A stretch of 64,000 nucleotides of DNA from Pedobacter cryoconitis (GTDB lineage: Bacteria > Bacteroidota > Bacteroidia > Sphingobacteriales > Sphingobacteriaceae), in contig JAAAFW010000015.1 of the NCBI GenBank assembly GCA_019352875.1, positions 846,056 to 910,055 on the forward strand, read 5' to 3'. This document shows positions 36,732-45,285 of this stretch, one piece after another. The notes beneath the pieces are model-generated. The model did no database searches, was not told where the DNA came from, and worked only from the letters and a program-made list of their open reading frames with translations. The position numbers were made by a program, and so were the translations under genes. Positions within the stretch are counted from its first letter, which is position 1. Each line of letters starts with the position of its first letter.

Positions 36732-36751
36732 TAAAAAACAATAAGCTTAAT

Positions 36752-37357
36752 ATGAAAAGTCATCTGTCAATAGATAATTATAAAGGATTTGTACTGGGTT
36801 TGGATGATGTTATCTATCCCGAAAAAGATTACCTGTTGCAGGTATACTATCTGTTTGCCCAGTTCATGGAATACAACGAACAAATGGATGGTAATGCGAT
36901 AGTCAGCTGGATGAAAGACTCCTATGAGAATGCAGGCCCTGAAAACCTATTTGAGCTTACAGCGACTAAATTTGGTATTCCTCAGACTTATCTGAAGAAT
37001 TATGGTTTGTTGCATCAGACCGCCCGGCTACCATTAAAGTTAATGTTGTTTAAAAAAGTATTGGATTTTATGCAGGAAGTGCATGCCGCAGGGAAACCGC
37101 TTTTTCTCTTACTGCAGGGCGATCCGGTAATGCAGTTAAATAAAGTAAGACAAATGGAATGGCATGGTTTAGAGATGTATCTGAAAGTATACTTCAGTGC
37201 AGATACAGCGCATGGTACGATTCCGGAGACTTTAGCGTTAATTAATTCCGAACATGGATTGCAGGCTGCTGAACTTTTGTGTATTGTAAGGGAAAGTGAC
37301 GTCGTAAATGACAATGATCAGGCTGAAATAAATTTTTTGCCGGCATCTAAACTTTAA
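36752..37357 (+). CDS. catalytically dead HAD-like protein
   Basis: 201 aa. GFVLGLDDVIYPEKDYLLQVYYLF aligns with the HAD motif I DxDxT (usually FDLDDTLYPEKDYL), but the nucleophile Asp is Gly and the Thr is Val. Motif II Thr is replaced (LLLQGDP), the motif III Lys is not visible, and the GDSxxD motif IV reads VRESDVVND. The fold seems kept while every catalytic position is lost, a pseudophosphatase. It is paired with the truncated ATP-grasp gene 20 bases upstream; intact versions of such pairs occur in glycan loci (knowledge of family; context inference). Confidence 0.65.
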   Translation: MKSHLSIDNYKGFVLGLDDVIYPEKDYLLQVYYLFAQFMEYNEQMDGNAIVSWMKDSYENAGPENLFELTATKFGIPQTYLKNYGLLHQTARLPLKLMLFKKVLDFMQEVHAAGKPLFLLLQGDPVMQLNKVRQMEWHGLEMYLKVYFSADTAHGTIPETLALINSEHGLQAAELLCIVRESDVVNDNDQAEINFLPASKL

Positions 37358-37390
37358 CTACCTTAATCCTGTCAACCTATTGAGAATTAT

Positions 37391-39040
37391 ATGGATATGC
37401 AAATCAGGAAAGACCTTAGGTACTTTCCCCGTTACGTTGTGTTGTTGGTTTGTATTTGCTTAGGTACGGCTTGTAAAAAAGACCGTTCAATTGAGGACAG
37501 GGGAGAACCGGATCCGGTTACGCCGTCCGGCAGCAGAACTGAACTCACCCTGGATTCCTTGTATTATTATGCTAAGCAGGTCTATTACTGGAACGATGTG
37601 ATTCCAGATTATCAAACCTTTAATCCCAGGCAGTATCAAGGTAAGACAGATCCTTTGAATAGTTATGACGATGCACTTTATGCACTGACTCAGCTGAAGA
37701 TTGATCCGGAAACCAATAAACCATATGAATATTATGGAGATGGCTTTCCAAAATACTCCTATATAGACGATCTAACCAAAGCAAACCCGGCGTTTGTTGC
37801 AGCGGCTAAAACTGCCAATGTAGACTTGGAAGGAAATGGTTTTGATTTTGGAATAAGACCTATTTTTTTCACATCAGGAACTGAAGAAAGCAGTAGCTAT
37901 TTGCTATTTATCACTGCAGTTTATCCTGGTTCTCCTGCTGCGGTGGCAGGCGTAAAAAGAGGGTGGCAGATAAAAACCGTTAACGGAATGTCGGTAGGGG
38001 CAAGCTACAGTGCAGAAAGAGCCCAGGTGACTACCGCATTGAGCGGGGCTTCTGTCGTCCTGACCGGTGTTAATTTTGAAGATGGTGTGCCATTTTCAGT
38101 GACGCTTCAGAAAAAATCTTATAAAAGCAGCCCGGTTTATACCAGCAAAGTTATTGAGCGATCTGGTAAAAAAATAGGATATCTTGCTTTCGCCAGGTTT
38201 TCAGAAATATCTGATCTTAAGGGAAATAATGACATTAATCTTGATCCCGTTTTTGCCGAATTTAGTACTAAGGGCATCACCGATTTGATTGTAGACCTGA
38301 GGTATAATGGAGGCGGTTATATTAATACCAGTGCTTATCTGGCTAACTTGATTGCTCCTTCGGCTACGAATGGCAAAAAAATGTACACGGAGATTTTTAA
38401 TCAGACTATGCAAAAAGGAGAAGCAAAAATATTAGCTAATCAGCCTTTGTTGGATGAGAATGGAAAAATCCAGACGCAAAACGGAAAAGTTTATACGTAT
38501 GCTAATCTAAATTATCAGCAGGATAGTCCGGATAATAACTTTTATTTCGCTAAGAAGGGAAGTTTAAATACAGTTTCAAATGTTGTTTTCATCGTCAGTC
38601 AAAATACAGCGTCCGCGAGTGAGTTGCTGATCAATAGTTTAAAACCTTATATGAATGTAAAACTGGTTGGAGATGTGACGTTCGGTAAGCCAGTCGGATT
38701 TTTCCCTGTCACCATAGAGAATCGTTATGATATCTATTTTTCAATGTTCGAAACTAAAAATGCACTCAATGAAGGAGGTTATTTTTCCGGTATGAAGCCG
38801 GATGTATTGTCCGAGTTCGATGACCCGAGGTATGACTTTGGAAATGAGAAAGAGAACTACCTTGCCACAGCTTTACAGTTGCTTGCGCCGGTAGCTTCAG
38901 TGAGCAAAAGGAGTGCGACAATGAATATCAGGGGGCGGGAGATTATGACATCGACCTTTAAAGCAGAACAATCAAAACCAGTTAATCCGCACAGCGAGTT
39001 TAACGGGATGATAGACAAACGATATAAGATGGCAAAATAG
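37391..39040 (+). CDS. S41 C-terminal-processing-type peptidase, lipoprotein
   Basis: 549 aa. Lipobox ICLGTAC (Cys28), a tri-helical N-terminal region, a PDZ-like domain around 170-240 (GSPAAVAGVKRGWQIKTVNG) and a peptidase S41 domain with the TASASE motif; Ser408 is the predicted nucleophile. Periplasmic or surface protease that trims or clears proteins with PDZ recognition. Length and layout match the Pedobacter/Bacteroides S41 lipoproteins. Strong terminator 17 bases after the stop. Confidence 0.85.
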   Translation: MDMQIRKDLRYFPRYVVLLVCICLGTACKKDRSIEDRGEPDPVTPSGSRTELTLDSLYYYAKQVYYWNDVIPDYQTFNPRQYQGKTDPLNSYDDALYALTQLKIDPETNKPYEYYGDGFPKYSYIDDLTKANPAFVAAAKTANVDLEGNGFDFGIRPIFFTSGTEESSSYLLFITAVYPGSPAAVAGVKRGWQIKTVNGMSVGASYSAERAQVTTALSGASVVLTGVNFEDGVPFSVTLQKKSYKSSPVYTSKVIERSGKKIGYLAFARFSEISDLKGNNDINLDPVFAEFSTKGITDLIVDLRYNGGGYINTSAYLANLIAPSATNGKKMYTEIFNQTMQKGEAKILANQPLLDENGKIQTQNGKVYTYANLNYQQDSPDNNFYFAKKGSLNTVSNVVFIVSQNTASASELLINSLKPYMNVKLVGDVTFGKPVGFFPVTIENRYDIYFSMFETKNALNEGGYFSGMKPDVLSEFDDPRYDFGNEKENYLATALQLLAPVASVSKRSATMNIRGREIMTSTFKAEQSKPVNPHSEFNGMIDKRYKMAK

Positions 39041-39056
39041 CTGCAGACAAAAGAAA

Positions 39057-39088
39057 TAAAAGGAGAGCATTTGCTCTCCTTTTTTTAT
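39057..39088 (+). terminator. terminator of the S41 peptidase gene
   Basis: AAAAGGAGAGCA and TGCTCTCCTTTT form a 12-bp stem with a short TT loop, followed by T-rich sequence; the M28 gene is convergent. Confidence 0.88.
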
Positions 39089-39104
39089 TGATCAGTTTTA
39101 TTGA

Positions 39105-40040
39105 TCAGAATGACTGTAACTGATCTCTGTAAGTTTTTTCTACCGGCCGGTCTTTATCAAAATTATCCGTTATTTCAAGAATTCCATTAGCTGCATTGAT
39201 GAAGAATTGCTGGTTTATCATTTCGAATTTATCTGAAGCTTTATGATAATCCGGATGATCTTCTACTCCGAAATATATAAATGGGATATTTTTAGCGTTA
39301 AATGCAGCCTGGTCGCTCATGTTTGTCCAGTCGTCGATTCCCAGTTTAGGATTGTCGTGGCCGAACAGGATTTTAAGTTCTGGAATGGTCGAGATAATGT
39401 AATTCTTAAGCTGAGGATATTTGAATGTACCCGAAGCATATAGTTCGCCTTTATCGTTATGGCTAATCATGTCCAGGTTGATGTTTAATTTGATGTCAGA
39501 TAGTTTAACCGGAGCATTGTCAACAAAATATTCCGAACCTTTTTTACCGAATTCCTCCGCATCGAAGGCTACAAATATTAACGTATGATTCGGCTTGGCG
39601 CGGGCATAATGTGCGGCAATTTTGAGCATGCCGGCTACACCTGAAGCATTGTCATCAGCGCCATTGAAAATTCTACCGTTTATTACCCCTAAATGATCGT
39701 AGTGTGCTGTAATTACGATCACCTGATCGGTATTTCCTTTAATATAGCCAACTACGTTTTTTCCTTCAATTTCTGGATTATCGATACCCTTGAAAGTAAA
39801 TGGCTGCTGGAAATTTGTATACTTTGAAAATGGAACAATACCTATTTCCTTGAACCTTTTTATGATATAATTTCTTGCTGATTCTGCACCCTTCGTACCC
39901 GTTTTTCTTCCTTCAAATGCATCCGAAGACAAGACTTTGACGTCCTTCAATAACTGACTGGCATTTGAAGGCTGATTAGATTTTTTAACGGCATTGCAGC
40001 TTAATATAAGGGCTAATGGAAGGATTAAAAATAATTTCAT
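39105..40040 (-). CDS. M28 family zinc aminopeptidase, lipoprotein
   Basis: 311 aa from the ATG at 40040; the longer frame to 40181 adds a non-signal extension and would destroy the lipobox order. Lipoprotein signal LALILSC (Cys15). Zinc ligands of M28 peptidases: His and Asp in ITAHYDHLG and FNGADDNASGV, the EE pair in FVAFDAEEFGKKGS, then NLDMISHND and the final His in GVEDHPDYHKASD. Releases amino acids from exported peptides. Convergent with the S41 protease gene. Confidence 0.85.
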   Translation of the reverse strand: MKLFLILPLALILSCNAVKKSNQPSNASQLLKDVKVLSSDAFEGRKTGTKGAESARNYIIKRFKEIGIVPFSKYTNFQQPFTFKGIDNPEIEGKNVVGYIKGNTDQVIVITAHYDHLGVINGRIFNGADDNASGVAGMLKIAAHYARAKPNHTLIFVAFDAEEFGKKGSEYFVDNAPVKLSDIKLNINLDMISHNDKGELYASGTFKYPQLKNYIISTIPELKILFGHDNPKLGIDDWTNMSDQAAFNAKNIPFIYFGVEDHPDYHKASDKFEMINQQFFINAANGILEITDNFDKDRPVEKTYRDQLQSF

Positions 40041-40146
40041 AAGTAAAGACAGTGTTAATTTCCTTATTCTTTTACCTAATATATTACAAATTAGTGACAG
40101 TATGGTTTTAGTTATAAAAATAAGAAGGAATAAATTATTGCTAACA

Positions 40147-40175
40147 AAAAAGCAGGCTGGAGGCCTGCTTATAAA
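40147..40175 (-). terminator. terminator of the GAPDH gene
   Basis: AGCAGGC and GCCTGCT pair around a short TGGAG loop; on the minus strand a T-run follows. It is 19 bases after the GAPDH stop. Confidence 0.75.
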
Positions 40176-40193
40176 AAACACCTGAATTTAATT

Positions 40194-41642
40194 TTAATAA
40201 TAAGTAAGTCTCACAACACCAGCGAGTTTTTTCGCCAGACGGATTACCTGCCTGGTATATCCGTACTCATTATCATACCATGCATAAATAATTACTGATT
40301 TATTGTCTTTAGCCATAATAGTTGCTGGACCGTCAATAATAGCCGCGTGACTGTTGCCGATCAGATCGGAACTCACCAATTCGTTGGAGATAGAAAATTC
40401 AATCTGCTCACTGAGCTGACCAAATAAAGAGGCTTGCTTGAGCAGGTCAATAACTTCTTCCCGGGAGCTAACCTGGTTTAATGCGATATTGAGAATTGCG
40501 AGTGAAACATTTGGAGTAGGAACCCTAACTGCATTCCCCGTTAATTTCCCGCCAAGCTGAGGAATAACTTTAGCAACTGCTTTATCTGCCCCGGTCTCGG
40601 TAATTACCATATTCAGTGCAGCTGAGCGTCCGCGCCTGTATTTTTTATGGTAATTATCCAGTAGATTCTGGTCATTGGTATAAGAGTGAATCGTTTCGAT
40701 ATGACCTTTTTCTATTCCATACGCATCCTCGATAATTTTAAGTACTGGAACTATAGCATTGGTTGTGCAGGAAGCGTTTGAAAAGATGTTTTCATTCACC
40801 AGATCAAAATCGGTGTCGTTAATTCCGGCAACTATATTGGGTACATCTCCCTTTGCGGGTGCGGTTAATAATACCCGGGAGATGCCACTCGCCGAAAGAT
40901 GTCTGCTAAGCCCTTCCCGGTCTCTGAAGACTCCGGTATTATCAATTAATAGGGCATCTTGAATACCGTATGCTGTATAATCAATATCTTCTGGATTTTT
41001 AGCTTCAATAAAGCAGACTGTCTGGCCGTTAATAATCAGGGCCTTGTTCTGAAAGTCTTCAATTATAATTCCATTAAAGGTGCCATGAACTGAATCTGTT
41101 CTTAAAAGTTCTGCACGCTTAATCAGTTCCTCGTCACTATAACTCCGGGTAACAATCGCCCTCAGGCGTAACTGCTCACCTTTTCCAGCTTGTAAAATAA
41201 GCTCTCTGGCGGCGAGCCTTCCGATACGGCCAAATCCGTAAAGAACTACATCCTTCGGCTTCAGGCTAATCTTATCATGACCGATGTGTGCACTGAGTTT
41301 ACTGATTACGAAATCATGCTGTGTGGCAAACTGATTGTTTTCATCCAGCCATTCCGTAGCCAGGCGTCCAATATCTATTCTGGAGGGTGCAATGCTGCAG
41401 GATGCAATTTCTTTTGCAAGTTCCAGTGTTTCATAGATGTTAATGTCTTTGCCGGAAATTTCTTTGGCATACTGATGACAGGCGAGGATTTCGCTACTGC
41501 CGACATCAAAAAGAGGTTTGCGGAACAGGACAAGTTCGATGGATCTGTCGAACCATAGCTGCCCGACAATTTGGAGAAGCTGGACAGCTTTTTTTTCTTT
41601 TTCAATCCAGTTTTGGAACTCGGACTGGTACTTGTTGAACAT
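40194..41642 (-). CDS. gap: glyceraldehyde-3-phosphate dehydrogenase, long Bacteroidota form
   Basis: 482 aa from the ATG at 41642 (MFNKYQSEFQNWI); 19 upstream codons in frame are not conserved-looking. The first 125 residues are an extra helical domain, then the NAD-binding domain (DVVLYGFGRIGRLAARELILQAG) and the catalytic Cys292 in NASCTTNA. The extended length is known for the long GAPDH of Bacteroidota and some other lineages. The role can be glycolytic or gluconeogenic. Preferred cofactor not judged. Confidence 0.88.
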   Translation of the reverse strand: MFNKYQSEFQNWIEKEKKAVQLLQIVGQLWFDRSIELVLFRKPLFDVGSSEILACHQYAKEISGKDINIYETLELAKEIASCSIAPSRIDIGRLATEWLDENNQFATQHDFVISKLSAHIGHDKISLKPKDVVLYGFGRIGRLAARELILQAGKGEQLRLRAIVTRSYSDEELIKRAELLRTDSVHGTFNGIIIEDFQNKALIINGQTVCFIEAKNPEDIDYTAYGIQDALLIDNTGVFRDREGLSRHLSASGISRVLLTAPAKGDVPNIVAGINDTDFDLVNENIFSNASCTTNAIVPVLKIIEDAYGIEKGHIETIHSYTNDQNLLDNYHKKYRRGRSAALNMVITETGADKAVAKVIPQLGGKLTGNAVRVPTPNVSLAILNIALNQVSSREEVIDLLKQASLFGQLSEQIEFSISNELVSSDLIGNSHAAIIDGPATIMAKDNKSVIIYAWYDNEYGYTRQVIRLAKKLAGVVRLTYY

Positions 41643-41678
41643 AATAAGGCATATTTGGTTAGAATGCCTCAAAAGTAT

Positions 41679-41705
41679 AAAAGATTGGGTGAAACCCAAT
41701 CTTTT
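41679..41705. terminator. bidirectional-looking terminator between sigma factor and gap
   Basis: AAAAGATTGGGT and ACCCAATCTTTT form a 12-bp stem with a GAA loop. In minus-strand direction it closes the sigma factor transcript and precedes gap, which then has its own promoter. Confidence 0.8.
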
Positions 41706-41729
41706 ATATCCGATTATTAGGGTTTAAGA

Positions 41730-42590
41730 TTAACCCAGATATGATTTTAAAATTTTGCTTCTGGAAGTGTGACGAAGACGTTGTAAAGCCTTGTCTTTAA
41801 TCTGACGTACACGCTCGCGGGTCAGGTTAAATTTCTCACCGATCTCTTCAAGTGAGAGCGGATGATTAGTACTCAATCCGAAAAATAATACGATAATTTC
41901 ACGCTCACGTTCGGTTAATGTAGACAGGGAGCGTTTAATTTCTTCAGACAGCGATTCATTAATCAGACTGCTGTCAGTATTAGGTTCATGATTTTCCAGT
42001 ACATCGAGTAAAGTGTTTTCCTCACCCTGAACAAATGGAGCATCCATAGATACGTGACGGCCTGAGTTACTCAGTGTGTCAGAGATTTTATCTACAGTGG
42101 TTTCCAGAATGTCTGCAAGTTCTTCCGGAGAAGGCTCGCGTTCAAATTCCTGCTCAAGTTTAGAGAATGCTTTACTGATTTTACTTAATGAACCAACCTG
42201 ATTTAACGGAAGACGGACAATACGGCTCTGTTCTGCAATAGCCTGCAGAATTGATTGACGAATCCACCATACCGCATAAGAAATGAATTTAAAACCTTTG
42301 GTCTCATCAAAACGTTTTGCAGCTTTAATTAAACCTAAATTTCCCTCATTAATTAAATCACCTAAAGTTAATCCCTGGTTCTGGTATTGCTTGGCTACCG
42401 ATACAACAAAACGTAAATTGGTTTTAGTTAATCGTTCCAAAGCTGCCTGATCACCTTCACGAATTTTTCTGGCTAATATAACTTCTTCTTCGGCTGTAAT
42501 CAGATCTACTTTACCAATCTCATGAAGATATTTGTCCAGCGATTGACTTTCGCGATTGGTTATGGATTGGGTAATTTTGAGTTGTCTCAT
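41730..42590 (-). CDS. rpoD: primary RNA polymerase sigma factor, Bacteroidota type
   Basis: 286 aa, lacking the long 1.1 region and the non-conserved insert of proteobacterial sigma-70, as known for the Bacteroidota primary sigma factor. Region 1.2 ([22 protein letters not shown]), region 2 ([54 protein letters not shown]), region 3, and region 4 with the helix-turn-helix [24 protein letters not shown] are complete. This sigma factor recognises the TTG/TAnnTTTG promoters seen throughout this window. A -7-like TACTTTTG (42634-42627) lies upstream of its own start. Confidence 0.93.
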   Translation of the reverse strand: MRQLKITQSITNRESQSLDKYLHEIGKVDLITAEEEVILARKIREGDQAALERLTKTNLRFVVSVAKQYQNQGLTLGDLINEGNLGLIKAAKRFDETKGFKFISYAVWWIRQSILQAIAEQSRIVRLPLNQVGSLSKISKAFSKLEQEFEREPSPEELADILETTVDKISDTLSNSGRHVSMDAPFVQGEENTLLDVLENHEPNTDSSLINESLSEEIKRSLSTLTEREREIIVLFFGLSTNHPLSLEEIGEKFNLTRERVRQIKDKALQRLRHTSRSKILKSYLG

Positions 42591-42923
42591 TTATATGCTT
42601 GGTGCTCTTTATGTGTTTTGAACGTGCAAAAGTAAGGATTTAAAGGCAATTTTTAAACATAAATTCCTGAAAATGTTACAGTTTACGAACTTTAATTCTA
42701 CTTGACTTGGATAGCAAAAATTATTCCAAATTCATTTTGTCAGTTATAACACAAAGCGACGGAAAATGTTTCTTAAATATTGATTACCAATGCTTAGAAT
42801 GACATTTTTTACTTGATTTTAATAGTAATGTTATAAATTAATTATATAACTATGACAATTATCTGAGATAATTATATTCAATATTATAATACGCTGTCAT
42901 AGTATGTCAAAATATTAAACAGA
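42591..42923. other. 333-base spacer with nested hairpins
   Basis: A/T-rich and noncoding. ACTATGACA (42849-42857) and TGTCATAGT (42895-42903) are perfect 9-base inverted repeats, and within them ATTATC-TGA-GATAAT forms a second small hairpin. It lies after the 3-prime end of the 42924-43511 gene and may be a terminator or an RNA-stability structure. Confidence 0.4.
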
Positions 42924-43511
42924 TTAAAAATTCATCCTGACGCCGAATCCCATCTGAAAAATATATGGAAGGGGTGTAGTTGTACGGTTTTCAAACCAGC
43001 TAATCAGATAAAGATCGTTTGTATTAGCTTCGGCATACAGACTTATAGATTTAATTTTACTGCTTTTATCACCGAGTATTTTGATCTCGGAACTTAAGGC
43101 AAGGTGCTCTCTTAACGAAGGAGACCAGAAATAGTATCCCTTGGCATAAATATCCCTGTCAAATTTAAATCCGAAGTTTTTACCAAACGTATAAGAAGCG
43201 AAAATTACCGGATTCACCGGGTGAAAGATGATCTTATCACTAATTCTGATAGCGAAAGGTTTATATTCAAACTTAACAGCCGCAATATGTAACTCCCCAC
43301 CCTTGACTTCAGGTACGTAACCATAATGAAAGCTGAGGTTTGTCTTTTCTTTAAAAAGATTATAGCCGACGCCCAGACTCATATAACCAATGCTTCCTGC
43401 GTATTGTATGCCTATATTATCGGGTGTAATAGATTTAAGAAATTTTTCCTGGGCAGATAACCTCCCTGATATGAGTATTAAGAATATACTAAAAAAACAC
43501 AGCCTGTGCAT
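42924..43511 (-). CDS. small secreted protein, probable outer-membrane barrel
   Basis: 195 aa from the second ATG (43511); an ATG four codons upstream (43523) is possible. Signal peptide FLILISGRLSAQ. The body alternates short beta strands and ends FQMGFGVRMNF, an aromatic terminus typical of outer-membrane barrels. Its start overlaps the end of the upstream phosphoesterase gene, so the two are translated together. No family recognised. Confidence 0.6.
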   Translation of the reverse strand: MHRLCFFSIFLILISGRLSAQEKFLKSITPDNIGIQYAGSIGYMSLGVGYNLFKEKTNLSFHYGYVPEVKGGELHIAAVKFEYKPFAIRISDKIIFHPVNPVIFASYTFGKNFGFKFDRDIYAKGYYFWSPSLREHLALSSEIKILGDKSSKIKSISLYAEANTNDLYLISWFENRTTTPLPYIFQMGFGVRMNF

Positions 43512-44292
43512 CGATCTTTCCATTTTCTATAGTGAGTTGAGTATATGCTTTGTTAACAATAGCATTAGTTATAATAAAAGGTATTCCCTGGTCATCTTGT
43601 CTGTATATAATATCAGGAGCATGTTGATGAGAATGTACAGAGGCAAGAACGCCAGGTGTACTGTTCATCAGGTTTTCATAATCTGTGCGTAGTTTCTGGT
43701 CGAAATCTGCATCGGTGGGAGGGACATGTGAGAAAGCGATAATACCGTACTGGCCGGCATCTCTAACCATATTGTTTTTTAGCCAGTTTAGGTCTGGTAT
43801 GGTGCCGTTAAAGGCATGTTCGCGGCTGTTCGAATCATGACAGACAAATTTTATACCTGCATAACTGAAGGTGAAGTCTGTCTGCCCGAACATGCGCTGG
43901 TAGATTTCGAAACCATTAGCTACCTGATCATGGTTGCCGATAACAGAAATGAAAGGGACCTTAAGTTTGCTGTATATATTATACACGCCTTCAAACTCCA
44001 GCAATAAGCCGAAATCGGAAATATCTCCGTTCAGAATTACAAAATCAATGTCATTACGACTATTGATATGATCTACGAATTCCCGTGATTCTTTATATTT
44101 TCTCTGCGTGTCACCGGAAACAGCAATACGTATTCTGCTTCCGGGTTTTCTTTCCGGCAATGCGGCAATTTGAGTATTATTTACCTCTTCAGGAGTCTTA
44201 CTGTTGAACTTCTGATTGGGGCTGAATTCATCATATTCACAGCCGGTAAATATAAAAACGGGTATTAAAAATAGCAATAGTTTTAATTTCAT
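43489..44292 (-). CDS. metallophosphoesterase, lipoprotein
   Basis: 267 aa. Lipobox FIFTGC (Cys18). Calcineurin-like metal ligands are all present: SGDTQ, NGDISD, GNHDQ, and SVHSHQH near 220. A phosphodiesterase or phosphatase facing the periplasm; substrate unknown. The N-terminal 55 residues are a low-complexity linker. The downstream barrel gene overlaps its end by 23 bases, suggesting a two-gene unit. Confidence 0.82.
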   Translation of the reverse strand: MKLKLLLFLIPVFIFTGCEYDEFSPNQKFNSKTPEEVNNTQIAALPERKPGSRIRIAVSGDTQRKYKESREFVDHINSRNDIDFVILNGDISDFGLLLEFEGVYNIYSKLKVPFISVIGNHDQVANGFEIYQRMFGQTDFTFSYAGIKFVCHDSNSREHAFNGTIPDLNWLKNNMVRDAGQYGIIAFSHVPPTDADFDQKLRTDYENLMNSTPGVLASVHSHQHAPDIIYRQDDQGIPFIITNAIVNKAYTQLTIENGKIDAQAVFF

Positions 44293-44347
44293 AACAAGGA
44301 ATTAACCTTGCAAAGGTACTAAAACTATAGCTACATCCTGACCAAAA

Positions 44348-45187
44348 TTATAATTCGGTCAGTTTGAAGCTGTCACTTAGGCGAATACCTTTTTCCGTTT
44401 GTTGTAAAGTACAGCACTCATTTACCGGATCGTGTTCAAGGAAAATAACATGATTTTCTCTGACAACCTCTTCAAGGAAAGCCTGTTTTTCTATTAAAGT
44501 CTGCATCGGAAACATATCATAAGCCATTACATATGGTAAAGGAATATGACCAGTTGACGGAAGCAGATCTGCTGCATAAATAATATTGGTTCCCTTATAA
44601 TTTAAATGCGGAATCATCATCGAATCAGTGTGCCCGAATGCGAACCGAACCTTGAAATTATCAGTAAAACTGACACCTTCCTGCTGATCAATAAATTTCA
44701 GCTGGCCGCTTTCCTGAATCGGCAGAATATTCTCTTTCAGAAAAGAAGCTTTCTCTCTTGCATTCGGATGAACAGCCCATTCCCAATGTTTTTCGTTACT
44801 CCAGTAGACAGCATTTTTAAATACCGGTCTTAGGTTGTCACCAATACGTTCCACAGCGCCGCCACAGTGATCAAAATGCAGATGGGTCAGGAATACATCT
44901 GTAATGTCGTCCCGGTTAAAGCCAAGTTTAGCAAGTGATTTATCCAGAGTATCATCGCCATGAAGGTAGAAATGACTCAGAAATTTAGCATCCTGTTTTT
45001 GTCCTATCCCGGTATCGATCAGAATAAGTCTGTTGCCTTCTTCAATAAGCAGGCAACGCATGGCCCAGGTACACATATTGTTCTGGTCTGCCGGGTTTGT
45101 CTTTTGCCAGATAGATTTTGGTACCACACCAAACATAGCACCTCCGTCGAGTTTAAATAAGCCTGTTTCAATTGTATGTAGTTGCAT
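44348..45187 (-). CDS. MBL-fold metallohydrolase
   Basis: 279 aa. The HLHFDH metal motif (102-107), the preceding ILIDTG and the later FGHTDSMMIP and AADLLPSTGHI segments define a metallo-beta-lactamase-fold hydrolase, with likeness to lactonase/N-acyl-homoserine lactonase-type members. The ATG follows a spacer and is not overlapped. Substrate is not identifiable from sequence; a housekeeping lactonase, sulfur or glyoxalase role is possible. Confidence 0.82.
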   Translation of the reverse strand: MQLHTIETGLFKLDGGAMFGVVPKSIWQKTNPADQNNMCTWAMRCLLIEEGNRLILIDTGIGQKQDAKFLSHFYLHGDDTLDKSLAKLGFNRDDITDVFLTHLHFDHCGGAVERIGDNLRPVFKNAVYWSNEKHWEWAVHPNAREKASFLKENILPIQESGQLKFIDQQEGVSFTDNFKVRFAFGHTDSMMIPHLNYKGTNIIYAADLLPSTGHIPLPYVMAYDMFPMQTLIEKQAFLEEVVRENHVIFLEHDPVNECCTLQQTEKGIRLSDSFKLTEL

Positions 45188-45221
45188 AAGCAGTTAGATT
45201 AGGTCAGGTAAAAATAAAAAA

Positions 45222-45247
45222 AACCTGCTGAACTTAATCAGCAGGTT
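45222..45247 (-). terminator. terminator of lpdA
   Basis: AACCTGCTGA and TCAGCAGGTT form a 10-bp stem with a loop of about six bases; in lpdA direction a T-run follows, 39 bases past the stop. Confidence 0.8.
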
Positions 45248-45285
45248 TCGATAAGGTAAGCTTTAAAAGCTAATGTCTCAATATA

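Noticed and set aside
40194-41699. long GAPDH as a fusion with an unknown enzyme
   Set aside because: The extra N-terminal part is a known feature of long GAPDH in Bacteroidota; no separate domain.
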